Numbered from the stretch's first letter, positions 40,675-53,225 are shown. The stretch is 64,000 bases of DNA from Prosapia bicincta (GCA_036971475.1 JBAIZL010000003.1:102979733-103043732); one strand, 5' to 3'. Notes: generated by a model not told the origin, from the letters alone. Translations and numbers: made by a program.

Positions 40675-43600
40675 CTAGGAATGCCGTACAGAAACTATCT
40701 AACCATTTGCTACTCAGTTTTTTTAGATATTAAAGCCTAATTCCAACGCTTTTCACTACGTGACTCACTTTTCTCCCGCTAGGAATGCCGTACAGAAACT
40801 ATCTAACCATTTGCTACTCAGTTTTTTTAGATATTAAAGCCTAATACCAACGCTTTTCACTACGTGACTCACTTTTCTCCCGCTAGGAATGCCGTACAGA
40901 AACTATCTAACCATTTGCTACTCAGTTTTTTTAGATATTAAAGCCTAATTCCAACGCTTTTAACTACGCTGACTCACTTTTCTCCCGCTAGGAATGCCGT
41001 ACAGAAACTACCTAACCATTTGCTACTCAGTTTTTTTAGATATTAAAGCCTAATTCCAACGCTTTTCACTACGTGACTAACTTTTCTCCCGCTAGGAATG
41101 CCGTACAGAAACTACCTAACCATTTGCTACTCAGTTTTTTTAGATATTAAAGCCTAATTCCAACGCTTTTCACTACGTGACTCACTTTTTTCCTCTAGGA
41201 ATGCCGTACAGAAACTACCTAACCATTTGCTACTCAGTTTTTTTAGATATTAAAGCCTAATTCCAACGCTTTTCACTACGTGACTCACTTTTTTCCTCTA
41301 GGAATGCCGTACAGAAACTACCTAACCATTTGCTACTCAGTTTTTTTAGATATTAAAGCCTAATTCCAACGCTTTTCACTACGTGACTCACTTTTTTCCT
41401 CTAGGAATGCCGTACAGAAACTATCTAACCATTTGCTACTCAGTTTTTTTAGATATTAAAGCCTAATTCCAACGCTTTTCACTACGTGACTCACTTTTTT
41501 CCTCTAGGAATGCCGTACAGAAACTACCTAACCATTTGCTACTCAGTTTTTTAGATATTAAAGCCTAATTCCAACGCTTTTCACTACGTGACTCACTTTT
41601 CTCCCGCTAGGAATGCCGTACAGAAACTACCTAACCATTTGCTACTCAGTTTTTTTAGATATTAAAGCCTAATTCCAACGCTTTTCACTACGTGACTCAC
41701 TTTTCTCCCGCTAGGAATGCCGTATAGAAACTATCTAACCATTTGCTACTCAGTTTTTTTAGATATTAAAGCCTAATTCCAACGCTTTTCACTACGTGAC
41801 TCACTTTTCTCCCGCTAGGAATGCCGTACAGAAACTACCTAACCATTTGCTATTCAGTTTTTTTAGATATTAAAGCCTAATTCCAACGCTTTTAACTACG
41901 CTGACTCACTTTTCTCCCGCTAGGAATGCCGTACAGAAACTAAATAACCATTTGCTACTCTGTTTTTTTAGATATTAAAGCCTAATTCCAACGCTTTTAA
42001 CTACGCTGACTCACTTTTCTCCCGCTAGGAATGCCGTACAGAAACTACCTAACCATTTGCTACTCAGTTTTTTTAGATATTAAAGCCTAATTCCAACGCT
42101 TTTCACTACGTGACTCACTTTTCTCCCGCTAGGAATGCCGTACAGAAACTACCTAACCATTTGCTACTCAGTTTTTTTTAGATATTAAAGCCTAATTCCA
42201 ACGCTTTTCACTACGTGACTCACTTTTCTCCCGCTAGGAATGCCGTACAGAAACTATCTAACCATTTGCTACTCAGTTTTTTAGATATTAAAGCCTAATT
42301 CCAACGCTTTTCACTACGTGACTCACTTTTCTCCCGCTAATAATGCCGTATAGAAACTATCTAACCATTTGCTACTCAGTTTTTTTAGATATTAAAGCCT
42401 AATTCCAACGCTTTTCACTACGTGACTCACTTTTCTCCCGCTAGGAATGCCGTACAGAAACTATCTAACCATTTGCTACTCAGTTTTTTTAGATATTAAA
42501 GCCTAATTCCAACGCTTTTCACTACGTGACTCACTTTTCTCCCGCTAGGAATGCCGTACAGAAACTATCTAACCATTTGCTACTCAGTTTTTTTAGATAT
42601 TAAAGCCTAATTCCAACGCTTTTCACTACGCTGACTCACTTTTCTCCCGCTAGGAATGCCGTACAGAAACTACCTAACCATTTGCTACTCAGTTTTTTTA
42701 GATATTAAAGCCTAATTCCAACGCTTTTCACTACTTGACTCACTTTTCTCCCGCTAGGAATGCCGTACAGAAACTATCTAACCATTTGCTACTCAGTTTT
42801 TTTAGATATTAAAGCCTAATTCCAACGCTTTTCACTACGTGACTCACTTTTCTCCCGCTAGGAATGCCGTATAGAAACTATCTAACCATTTGCTACTCCG
42901 TTTTTTTAGAAAATAAAGCCTAATTCCAACGCTTTTCACTACGTGACTCACTTTTCTCCCGCTAGGAATGCCGTATAGAAACTATCTAACCATTTGCTAC
43001 TCAGTTTTTTTAGATATTAAAGCCTAATTCCAACGCTTTTCACTACGTGACTCACTTTTCTCCCGCTAGGAATGCCGTATAGAAACTATCTAACCATTTG
43101 CTACTCAGTTTTTTTAGATATTAAAGCCTAATTCCAACGCTTTTCACTACGTGACTCACTTTTCTCCCGCTAGGAATGCCGTATAGAAACTATCTAACCA
43201 TTTGCTACTCCGTTTTTTTAGATAATAAAGCCTAATTCCAACGCTTTTCACTACGTGACTCACTTTTCTCCCGCTAGGAGTGCCGTATAGAAACTATCTA
43301 ACCATTTGCTACTCAGTTTTTTTAGATATTAAAGCCTAATTCCAACGCTTTTCACTACGTGACTCACTTTTCTCCCGCTAGGAATGCCGTATAGAAACTA
43401 TCTAACCATTTGCTACTCAGTTTTTTTAGATATTAAAGCCTAATTCCAACGCTTTTCACTACGTGACTCACTTTTCTCCCGCTATAAATGCCGTATAGAA
43501 ACTATCTAACCATTTGCTACTCAGTTTTTTTAGATATTAAAGCCTAATTCCAACGCTTTTCACTACGTGACTCACTTTTCTCCCGCTAGGAATGCCGTAT

Positions 43601-46600
43601 AGAAACTATCTAACCATTTGCTACTCCGTTTTTTTAGATAATAAAGCCTAATTCCAACGCTTTTCACTACGTGACTCACTTTTCTCCCGCTAGGAATGCC
43701 GTATAGAAACTATCTAACCATTTGCTACTCAGTTTTTTTAGATATTAAAGCCTAATTCCAACGCTTTTCACTACGTGACTCACTTTTCTCCCGCTAGGAA
43801 TGCCGTATAGAAACTATCTAACCATTTGCTACTCAGTTTTTTTAGATATTAAAGCCTAATTCCAACGCTTTTCACTACGTGACTCACTTTTCTCCCGCTA
43901 GGAATGCCGTATAGAAACTATCTAACCATTTGCTACTCAGTTTTTTACAAATTAAAGCCTAATTCCAACGCTTTTCACTACGTGACTCACTTTTCTCCCG
44001 CTAGGAATGCCGTATAGAAACTATCTAACCATTTGCTACTCAGTTTTTTTAGATATTAAAGCCTAATTCCAACGCTTTTCACTACGTGACTCACTTTTCT
44101 CCCGCTAGGAATGCCGTATAGAAACTATCTAACCATTTGCTACTCAGTTTTTTTAGATATTAAAGCCTAATTCCAACGCTTTTCACTACGTGACTCACTT
44201 TTCTCCCGCTAGGAATGCCGTATAGAAACTATCTAACCATTTGCTACTCAGTTTTTTTAGATATTAAAGCCTAATTCCAACGCTTTTCACTACTTGACTC
44301 ACTTTTCTCCCGCTAGGAATGCCGTACAGAAACTATCTAACCATTTGCTACTCAGTTTTTTTAGATATTAAAGCCTAATTCCAACGCTTTTCACTACGTG
44401 ACTCACTTTTCTCCCGCTAGGAATGCCGTACAGAAACTACCTAACCATTTGCTACTCAGTTTTTTAGATATTAAAGCCTAATTCCAACGTTTTTCACTAC
44501 GTGACTCACTTTTCTCCCGCTAGGAATGCCGTACAGAAACTATCTAACCATTTGCTACTCAGTTTTTTTAGATATTAAAGCCTAATTCCAACGCTTTTCA
44601 CTACGTGACTCACTTTTCTCCCGCTAGGAATTCCGTACAGAAACTACCTAACCAATTGCTACTCAGTTTTCTTAGATAATAAAGCCTAATTCCAACGCTT
44701 TTCACTACGTGACTCACTTTTCTCCCGCTAGGAATGCCGTATAGAAACTATCTAACCATTTGCTACTCAGTTTTTTTAGATATTAAAGCCTAATTCCAAC
44801 GCTTTTCACTACGTGACTCACTTTTCTCCCGCTAGGAATGCCGTATAGAAACTATCTAACCATTTGCTAGTCAGTTTTTTTAGATATTAAAGCCTAATTC
44901 CAACGCTTTTCACTACGTGACTCACTTTTCTCCCGCTAGGAATGCCGTATAGAAACTATCTAACCATTTGCTACTCAGTTTTTTTAGATATTAAAGCCTA
45001 ATTCCAACGCTTTTCACTACGTGACTCACTTTTCTCCCGCTAGGAATGCCGTATAGAAACTATCTAACCATTTGCTACTCCGTTTTTTTAGAAAATAAAG
45101 CCTAATTCCAACGCTTTTCACTACGTGACTCACTTTTCTCCCGCTAGGAATGCCGTATAGAAACTATCTAACCATTTGCTACTCAGTTTTTTTAGATATT
45201 AAAGCCTAATTCCAACGCTTTTCACTACGTGACTCACTTTTCTCCCGCTAGGAATGCCGTATAGAAACTATCTAACCATTTGCTACTCAGTTTTTTTAGA
45301 TATTAAAGCCTAATTCCAACGCTTTTCACTACGTGACTCACTTTTCTCCCGCTAGGAATGCCGTATAGAAACTATCTAACCATTTGCTACTCAGTTTTTT
45401 ACAAATTAAAGCCTAATTCCAACGCTTTTCACTACGTGACTCACTTTTCTCCCGCTAGGAATGCCGTATAGAAACTATCTAACCATTTGCTACTCAGTTT
45501 TTTTAGATATTAAAGCCTAATTCCAACGCTTTTCACTACGTGACTCACTTTTCTCCCGCTAGGAATGCCGTATAGAAACTATCTAACCATTTGCTACTCA
45601 GTTTTTTTAGATATTAAAGCCTAATTCCAACGCTTTTCACTACGTGACTCACTTTTCTCCCGCTAGGAATGCCGTATAGAAACTATCTAACCATTTGCTA
45701 CTCCGTTTTTTTAGATAATAAAGCCTAATTCCAACGCTTTTCACTACGTGACTCACTTTTCTCCCGCTAGGAATGCCGTATAGAAACTATCTAACCATTT
45801 GCTACTCAGTTTTTTACAAATTAAAGCCTAATTCCAACGCTTTTCACTACGTGACTCACTTTTCTCCCGCTAGGAATGCCGTATAGAAACTATCTAACCA
45901 TTTGCTACTCAGTTTTTTTAGATATTAAAGCCTAATTCCAACGCTTTTCACTACGTGACTCACTTTTCTCCCGCTAGGAATGCCGTATAGAAACTATCTA
46001 ACCATTTGCTACTCAGTTTTTTTAGATATTAAAGCCTAATTCCAACGCTTTTCACTACGTGACTCACTTTTCTCCCGCTAGGAATGCCGTATAGAAACTA
46101 TCTAACCATTTGCTACTCCGTTTTTTTAGATAATAAAGCCTAATTCCAACGCTTTTCACTACGTGACTCACTTTTCTCCCGCTAGGAATGCCGTATAGAA
46201 ACTATCTAACCATTTGCTACTCAGTTTTTTTAGATATTAAAGCCTAATTCCAACGCTTTTCACTACGTGACTCACTTTTCTCCCGCTAGGAATGCCGTAT
46301 AGAAACTATCTAACCATTTGCTACTCAGTTTTTTTAGATATTAAAGCCTAATTCCAACGCTTTTCACTACGTGACTCACTTTTCTCCCGCTAGGAATGCC
46401 GTATAGAAACTATCTAACCATTTGCTACTCCGTTTTTTTAGATAATAAAGCCTAATTCCAACGCTTTTCACTACGTGACTCACTTTTCTCCCGCTAGGAA
46501 TGCCGTATAGAAACTATCTAACCATTTGCTACTCAGTTTTTTACAAATTAAAGCCTAATTCCAACGCTTTTCACTACGTGACTCACTTTTCTCCCGCTAG

Positions 46601-46983
46601 GAATGCCGTATAGAAACTATCTAACCATTTGCTACTCAGTTTTTTTAGATATTAAAGCCTAATTCCAACGCTTTTCACTACGTGACTCACTTTTCTCCCG
46701 CTAGGAATGCCGTATAGAAACTATCTAACCATTTGCTACTCAGTTTTTTTAGATATTAAAGCCTAATTCCAACGCTTTTCACTACGTGACTCACTTTTCT
46801 CCCGCTAGGAATGCCGTATAGAAACTATCTAACCATTTGCTACTCCGTTTTTTTAGATAATAAAGCCTAATTCCAACGCTTTTCACTACGTGACTCACTT
46901 TTCTCCCGCTAGGAATGCCGTATAGAAACTATCTAACCATTTGCTACTCAGTTTTTTACAAATTAAAGCCTAATTCCAACGCT
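40675..46983. repeat. 104-bp satellite array, about 61 units
   Basis: The monomer CTAGGAATGCCGTACAGAAA-CTATCTAACCATTTGCTACT-CAGTTTTTTTAGATATTAAA-GCCTAATTCCAACGCTTTTC-ACTACGTGACTCACTTTTCT-CCCG repeats every 104 bp. Shared variants mark it: CCGTATAG versus CCGTACAG, CTCCGTTTTTTTAGATAATA, TTTTTTACAAATTAAAG and TTTTTTCCTCTAGG. Their order repeats, giving local higher-order structure, especially at 45.0-46.98 kb. The array ends abruptly at 46,983 inside a monomer (CCAACGC|TAAACTA). Stops occur in every frame. Confidence 0.98.
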
Positions 46984-47096
46984 AAACTATAACTAAGCAT
47001 GGAAAAATTTAAAAGTATTTTGGGTTGAAATTTTTTTTTTTAACTTTTAAAGGTACGCCATTTTTGAGGAAGAAACATTTAGCAAAACATTGGCTC

Positions 47097-47138
47097 GCGG
47101 CAAAACGGCCGCGGCGAACTGGCCGCGGCGAAACGTCC
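47097..47138. repeat. 14-bp GC-rich repeat, three copies
   Basis: GCGGCAAAACGGCC, GCGGCGAACTGGCC and GCGGCGAAACGTCC follow one another without gaps. This is a strong local departure from the AT-rich surroundings, and the cause is unknown. It may be part of a DNA transposon terminus. Confidence 0.75.
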
Positions 47139-47976
47139 CATTCCCCATAGAAGCTCCTAGTAGATGAAACAGGAGAGATATTTTGGAATGAAGTGTGTAG
47201 CGTCAAGTAGGCCTACCTGCAGTAGATCTCTCTTTTGGAGGTTGCTTATACTTTATAAAGGAAATGTACCTTTCTATACGGATGTAGGATTTTTCTCTAA
47301 AAGCCTACTTTATGAAAACTGTTAGAAAGATGAGCAAAAAATATTTTCAAAATATGACTATATCAGTCGCACAAACGTAGCGTCAATTAGGAATTAGACA
47401 AAAAAATCCGAATGTTGAACCTTTCAGTTCTGATATGAAGTTATTTTTTGGCTTTATGTATATTTTGTCTGGTGGACTTCTAGTGGTTAGACCACGTGAC
47501 TACAAAGTTTCATTTTCTATCCTTCCGGACAAACATTAAGGTCCTATTTCAGCCCACCGATTGACTACGCTATGAAAACATGTACTAAAGTAAAACGTTG
47601 AGTAAAATAATCTTCTTTGATAAGCTCTCATGGTTGGGCTTATACCCATTTAGGATCAGGTCCCGAGTATGAGGGTTAGGTCCATATATGAGATCAATTA
47701 AGAGTGGATAAAGGTCCGATTGTACTACCTGGACCGAAGTATTCAGACAGGTACACAAAACTTATCGTTCGGTGGTCCCGAGTAGTTCTGGACTGCAGAT
47801 ACTGATTTGGGTTCGTCTCGTCCCAGGGTCACCTGTCCAGGCCTTAACAGCAAGGACGTAAAACTCTTGCATACTGATACCACGGGTCGTGCCACCAAGT
47901 TCCCTGTCTCGGGCCTGACGCTAGTCACTCGGGCGGGAGTAAAGAGTTTGAGGCTAGATTCGTGGGGATAGAGGTT

Positions 47977-48165
47977 TTATATGCTAGATTGGAAATTCTT
48001 ACACATAATGAAGTTATCTTTCTGTTCTTTGATAACGTTAAGTCGAAAGATAAGGTTCTTGATAAGGTACTCCTTTGCACCATTCTTCTTTTCCGCAATC
48101 TTTCTTTCTTCTTCTACACTTTTCTGTAAAACACATTCCTTAATGTCTTCCTTAGTTGAAACCAT
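47977..48165 (-). CDS. Small hypothetical reading frame, 62 codons
   Basis: On the minus strand an ATG in a reasonable context (AAATAATGG) opens 62 codons. The composition is charged and helix-prone (KSVEEERKIAEKKNGAKEYL), then more hydrophobic (NLIFRLNVIKEQ). This looks more protein-like than the other short frames in the window. However, an overlapping plus-strand frame of the same length exists, and I recognise no family. There is no supporting splice site or neighbour. It could be an exon fragment, a coiled-coil relic or chance. Confidence 0.15.
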   Translation of the reverse strand: MVSTKEDIKECVLQKSVEEERKIAEKKNGAKEYLIKNLIFRLNVIKEQKDNFIMCKNFQSSI

Positions 48166-49579
48166 TATTTAATGTATCCAAGAGCCATGAGAAGAGCCAG
48201 GGATAAGAAAAAGGTATTCAAAAGTAGTGACGTATAGCGCAGGTAGGGCAATATAAAGCAAACCTGTTATGGAAACGTTCTATTTAAATTGTGTCACTTT
48301 TATTTAAAATATACCTATTTACATTGGGGAAATATATCAGTGTCTAGTTATACGTGTTCTCATTGATAGTTGAATCTCCCAATACGTATAATAACTTAAC
48401 TCATATATTTCTCAGATTTATTCCTTATATTAAACAATACGTTTACATTTACAAATATGAATTCATTTTTACTATACTACAATTATTTAGTAGCTTTTTT
48501 TTAAAATTAATTTAATCATTAACTTAGAAAATTTAATAGCAATTCAAAAGCATTTTAATTTAATAATATACAGGAAATAAATAATTATATGTAACAGCTG
48601 TTAGGAAACGAACCTAAGTACACAAAACTTGTTATATGATATCATGTTTTCACTTGATTTAAGTGTCAGATGTGCGTCATAGAGTGATTACTTCCATCTA
48701 TTGATTATTAGAGTGCATCTATTTATGTTCTTCGATTTTAATTTTAGTGACAATTTAACCACCCGTTAGTCTCTCTAATTACTAAATCGTAGAGTACTTC
48801 GAAGTAGAAGTATTTTGTAAATTAATTCAGTGTTTAATCTATTTGAATAACTTTGTACACAAGTGCTCCATACAAGACAGACGCTCTATCCGAGAAACTG
48901 AGTAAGGTACTCAACAACGTTTCATGTCTATCGGATTAATGGCATCAGATTTCTATTTAAGTGACTGAATGTTTGGTCAAAAGTCAGTAGCATTTAAATT
49001 TGTTTTTTGAGAAATATCTGTCTTTGTGCCAACATTTGGATTACAAATAATCCAAAAATCTTCTGGAAAGTTTCTAAACCACTTTCCTAAGAATTTAATA
49101 CCATTTTACATTAATTATCTATTAACCTATATTAATTATTTTAATAACACGTAAATGCATTATATTGTATTCAGATATTTTCAAGTAAAAATATATTTTC
49201 ATTTTTTGAATTTACGTCGATATTAATTCCTCAGTACAATACTTGAAGACTTTTTACTCTAATAGTGCTTGCTAAAGCAGTCACTTAATACTTGAATTGA
49301 TTTTTGCCCTAATTAAATAAACACGTGCACGTATAACTTTGAGTGTGTAATTGTTTCCATGCTAATCATTTGTTGAGACAAGGCCTAAGACGTGTAGCAT
49401 AATGTTTTAGTACCCATACGTACTATCTTTAACCTGTCTCACGAATTTAAAGTATTTATCCCATTTTAACGAACCTAAAGCGTTTCGAAATAGTCTATTT
49501 TACGTCTTCCAATGTATATTGTAATATACGTTTTAACAAATTTTTACGAATTTATTGTGTTTAATGTGTTTTAATGTTT

Positions 49580-49694
49580 TTAATTATAGACTACACCGCA
49601 TTTTAATGTAGACTACACCGAGTGCATTTTAATGTAGACTACACCGAGTGCATTTTGATGTAGACTACACCGAGTGCATTTTAATGTAGACTAT
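49580..49694. repeat. 26-bp tandem repeat, about four copies
   Basis: The anchor GACTACACCG occurs at 49,589, 49,611, 49,637 and 49,663, and GACTATTTTA at 49,689. The spacing is 22, 26, 26 and 26 bp. The unit is ATGTAGACTACACCGAGTGC plus ATTTTA. The shorter first unit lacks GAGT. Confidence 0.93.
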
Positions 49695-49856
49695 TTTACA
49701 TATTTGTGCGATATTCAAATATGTCGTACTGTCTACTTTACTGTAATCCTAATGAGAGGAAGGTTCTCCATTTATTAAACAATATTTACTTAGTCGTTGT
49801 TAATAGTATTGGAGTCTATTCCACAATCATTTTAGTTTTAATTGCAATATCGTGCA

Positions 49857-50244
49857 ATATTACAATTTATTGTTAACATTTATCAAGAAGCGTATTTGTC
49901 TCAAAATATAGAGCTCGTTAACAAGATGCATAGAAAATTTGTTCATTAATTTGCATCAAATCCAACAGCCTGCTTTTGTAACTCTTTCCGATTCAACCCC
50001 TCTCCCTCCCTAACCGTTGTTTTCATTTAGGTTTTATCACCAGACACCAGATATTACAATTTATTGTTAACATTTATCAAGAAGCGTATTTGTCTCAAAA
50101 TATAGAGCTCGTTAACAAGATGCATAGAAAATTTGTTCATTAATTTGCATCAAATCCAACAGCCTGCTTTTGTAACTCTTTCCGATTCAACCCCTCTCCC
50201 TCCCTAACCGTTGTTTTCATTTAGGTTTTATCACCAGACAGCAG
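49857..50244. repeat. 194-bp tandem duplication, two near-identical copies
   Basis: The copies 49,857-50,050 and 50,051-50,244 differ only at the last few bases (CAGACACCAG versus CAGACAGCAG). The unit has no open frame of note. Identity this high in a neutral region points to a very recent duplication, or to an assembly duplication. Confidence 0.95.
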
Positions 50245-50828
50245 AATAAATATAAACATTGAAGTTTACCAACACTCAAGCTCAGCCCTTCTCCGTTTAA
50301 ACTCACCCCAAACGCGTTTACTATCTGCCATCAGACTTCAAGCGTTAAACGGTGCTGATAAATATTATAAATCTGTTGGCAGAGTGCAGGAAAACATAGA
50401 ACATACCACAAAAACGTGATCTACCCGTGTACTCGTCTTCTAAATACAACATGGTGTCGGACTGTTCGCAAATACTTCGATTTATGTTACTTCAGATAAA
50501 ACTTTGGTTTAATTTAAATATTCCCGTCATTTGTCATGATAAACGTAGAAATTGTCATTTAACTTAATCCTTTCAATTCTCTACGTGCGAACAAGTAATA
50601 TAAAAAAATGTTAAAGTAAATTCCTTATGAGGTCAAGAAAAAATATTATCATTATATACTTATTTCCAGTTTATTTTATTCGTTTCATTCAATTTTTAAC
50701 CTCACAGCACTATTTTGTGGTAACCATGGCAACAGTCTAAGGTTGTACAATGGAGGCTTTGAAGACAGCCATATGAGAAGGAAGGCGGTAAATTCATATA
50801 CGTCTTGGAAAAATGTATTTTTTGGTTT
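50245..50828. other. AT-rich unique sequence
   Basis: No gene or repeat is recognised. Confidence 0.5.
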
Positions 50829-50905
50829 GGAAAAGTTGGCGAAGTGCCAAAGAGCACTAGACTTTGAACATGAAGATCCGTAATTCGAAACCGGATAGAC
50901 CTCCA
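50829..50905 (+). pseudogene. tRNA-Gln-like relic, possibly a SINE head
   Basis: An A-box-like word, TGGCGAAGTGCC, lies at 50,837-50,848. A B-box-like word, AATTCGAAACC, lies 45 bp later at 50,882-50,892, which is the spacing of a real tRNA gene. The segment AGCACTAGACTTTGAACATG then GATCCG resembles tRNA-Gln (TTG anticodon), where AGCACTCTGGACTTTGAATC is usual. The anticodon stem no longer pairs and the acceptor ends do not match, so it is not a functional tRNA. A tRNA-derived SINE or a tRNA pseudogene are both possible. Confidence 0.4.
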
Positions 50906-51209
50906 ACTTTTTATAATTTAATTATTGCATAAATATTTTTTAAAACCTGTATTAATATCAATTGTTATCCACTATAGGTTTAAAAAATGTATTTGAAATT
51001 AATTGGGTGACTAAAAACGTTTTTTATTAACGATTCAAAACTTGTACAAGATATATATCAGGAGAGTGTGAGCTAATAGAAGGAATTTAAAAATGAATAA
51101 AATAATAATGAAGATTTAAAATCAGAATTTGAATGAGAGTTGCGACTATTCAAATACACTCGTAAGATGAAATTACACACTTGTAAACCGAGGTAGGATT
51201 AATAACAAG
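50906..51209. other. AT-rich unique sequence
   Basis: No feature is recognised before the start of the 29-bp repeats. Confidence 0.45.
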
Positions 51210-51735
51210 AGTTTTTGAAACCTTAAACAATTAACAGATGTTTTCGAGGACTTACGCAATTGCAAGATATTTTCAGGAACACACACAATAACAAGAGATT
51301 TCGGGGTCCTTGCACAATTACAAATCATTTTCAGAGACTTAAACAATTACAAGATATTTTTGAGGGACTTGCGCGATTTCAAGATGTTTTCAGGAACTCA
51401 CAATTAGAGATTTCGGGGTTCTTACACAATTACAAATCATTTTCGGAGACTTAAACAATTACAAGATGTTTTTGAGAGACTTGCGCAATTGCAAGATGTT
51501 TTCAGGAACACACACAATAACAAGAGATTTCGGGGTTCTTACACAATTACAAATCATTTTCGGGAGACTTAAACAATTACAATATGTTTTTGGGAACTTA
51601 CACAGTTAAAAGATGTTTTCACGAACTTACACAATAACAAAAGATTTTTAGACCTCAAACAGTTGCAAGATGATTTCAAACAATTACAAGGTGTAAACGA
51701 TAACAAGATGTTTACGGGGCTTACGTGAAGTTTTC
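51210..51735. repeat. Degenerate 29-bp repeat with a 115-bp higher-order unit
   Basis: Subunits of about 29-31 bp follow the pattern GACTTACACAATTACAAGAT plus GTTTTCGGG, with many substitutions. A four-subunit block marked by TTTCGGGGT and CACAATTACAAATCATTTTC recurs at 51,301, 51,413 and 51,530 (112 and 117 bp apart). The open frame inside (51,260-51,454) is a by-product of the repeat. Confidence 0.88.
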
Positions 51736-52730
51736 CATCTGATGATTGTATTCTTTTTCTCCCAAAACACTTTTTTCTTGTTTACTTTATCTGCATGCCT
51801 GGGTGATAGTAATATGTAGGAATCGTATTATAAGGAAATGCTGAAAAAAATAGTTCTGGCCAGTATCCTTTACGCTTGCGTTCGGAACAGGTGGTTGTTG
51901 CCATCAATATAAGGACCAACTGACAGGACGATGAATTTGAAGATAGTAGATTGTCCATTTAACCAAAACTATTAACCATTAATTATCAATCCGAATATTT
52001 TTTACCTTCGAACTAAAGCCTTATTTTCGGGTTTTTTAATCAAATATTTTTTTTTACTACATTGCATTTCAAACAGTTTTGTAACCAAAAAACTCACTAA
52101 ACTAGTAAATTGATTTTAATTTTATGAATGTTTTGCAGCATGTCTATTTATTGCGCATTAGTTTCTCGGGCCCCCTGTAGGCATAACTCCCCTGTACCTT
52201 TATTGCCTACCTACGCCTTACTCACGTAATGAATGTATTTGAAACACTAAAGTTATACTACTACAATGATTTAATACATCGCAGTAGGTTGTAGGTTACA
52301 ATTGAATATCTGTGTAACTTAAAATAGTGGTATTTAATAGGTCTAAGAAAATATAAACCTCTCAGAAATCAGTTCACCAACTACTTCTATCACTGAGAGT
52401 AACGCAAATTTTTTCCCCCAACTTTATAATAGTGACTAAAATCAAAGGTTTGGATCGTAAAGTTCACACAATCGTTTAAAACTGAAAACCTTATATACAT
52501 TACAAACACATTTTTTGAGATGCCAGGCAATTTACACTGATTTTGTACTTTTAAGACAGTTGCCAATATGATTATTATAGTTGATGTAGGAAATATAGGA
52601 AAAGATTCTTAATTTAGTAAGTATTAAGATTTTAAAAAAGTCTGATGGGGATATAGAGGCCATCATGGCATAATTTGTGTAAGGTAATGTACCTCGTTAC
52701 TATTTATTAGGAATATACTGTGGTTGAATT
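51736..52730. other. Unique sequence, no supported gene
   Basis: A GC-richer word cluster, GGGCCCCCTGTAGGCATAAC at about 52,170, stands out, but no gene, RNA or known element can be assigned. The 13-bp word TAATGTACCTCGT at 52,685 recurs at 52,843, flanking the palindrome. Confidence 0.5.
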
Positions 52731-52844
52731 TAATAATAAATACACAAAAACCTCTTAACCACAAACTTTCTTTAATTTACCCTCTAATTTACTACTAAAT
52801 TAAAGAAAGTTTGTGGTTAAGAGGTTTTTGTGTATTTATTATTA
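52731..52844. repeat. Inverted repeat with perfect 49-bp arms
   Basis: The arms are 52,731-52,779 and 52,796-52,844 with a 16-bp spacer (CCCTCTAATTTACTAC). No mismatch is visible. The direct repeat TAATGTACCTCGT (52,685-52,697 and 52,843-52,855) brackets the structure asymmetrically. The arms carry none of the AAGCTTTTCG motif, so this palindrome is unrelated to the fold-back elements at 33-37 kb. Confidence 0.95.
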
Positions 52845-53052
52845 ATGTACCTCGTATAGATGTGCTGTCTATTTAAGTCATCCTGCTCTCTATTGAAGTC
52901 TACCTACCTCTATTGCAGTCTACCTACTCTCTATTGAAGTCTACCTTCTTTCTCTTAGAGTCTACCTGCATTCTACTAGAGGCTACTTGCTGTCTATTGG
53001 AATCTACTAGCCCCCTATTGGGGTCTACCTACTCTCTATTGAAGTCTACCTG

Positions 53053-53068
53053 CTCTCTCTCTCTCTCT
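53053..53068. repeat. (CT)n inside a 21-bp unit, short
   Basis: CTCTCTATT of the unit has expanded to about eight CT copies. It is the shorter sister of the tract at 53,170. Confidence 0.9.
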
Positions 53069-53168
53069 TTTTTAGAGTCTACCTGCTTTCTACTAGAGGC
53101 TACTTGCTGTCTATTTGAATCTTCTAGCCCCCTATTGGGGTCTACCTACTCTCTATTGAAGTCTACCT

Positions 53169-53169
<1 letters not shown>

Positions 53170-53220
<51 letters not shown>
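53170..53220. repeat. (CT)n inside a 21-bp unit, long
   Basis: The same unit position as at 53,053 has expanded to about 25 CT copies, so a microsatellite is arising within a minisatellite. Confidence 0.95.

Positions 53221-53225
<5 letters not shown>

Larger units (their letters stand above)
46984..49579. other. Mostly unique sequence with a more GC-rich first kilobase
   Basis: The first kilobase (to about 47,950) is less AT-rich and contains a GC-rich 14-bp triplet (47,097-47,138). The words GTAGCGTCAAGTAGG and GTAGCGTCAATTAGG lie near 47,199 and 47,378, which suggests remnants of a transposable element. The rest is AT-rich without recognised features except the small reading frame at 47,977-48,165. 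Confidence 0.5.

Noticed and set aside
47487..47545. Second tRNA-like relic (TCTAGTGGTTAGACCACGTG)
   Set aside because: The A-box-like word is good, but the expected B box (GGTTCGA) is absent at the right distance.
47743..47928. 61-codon minus-strand frame in the GC-richer segment
   Set aside because: Length is within chance expectation for this composition and no family resemblance was seen.
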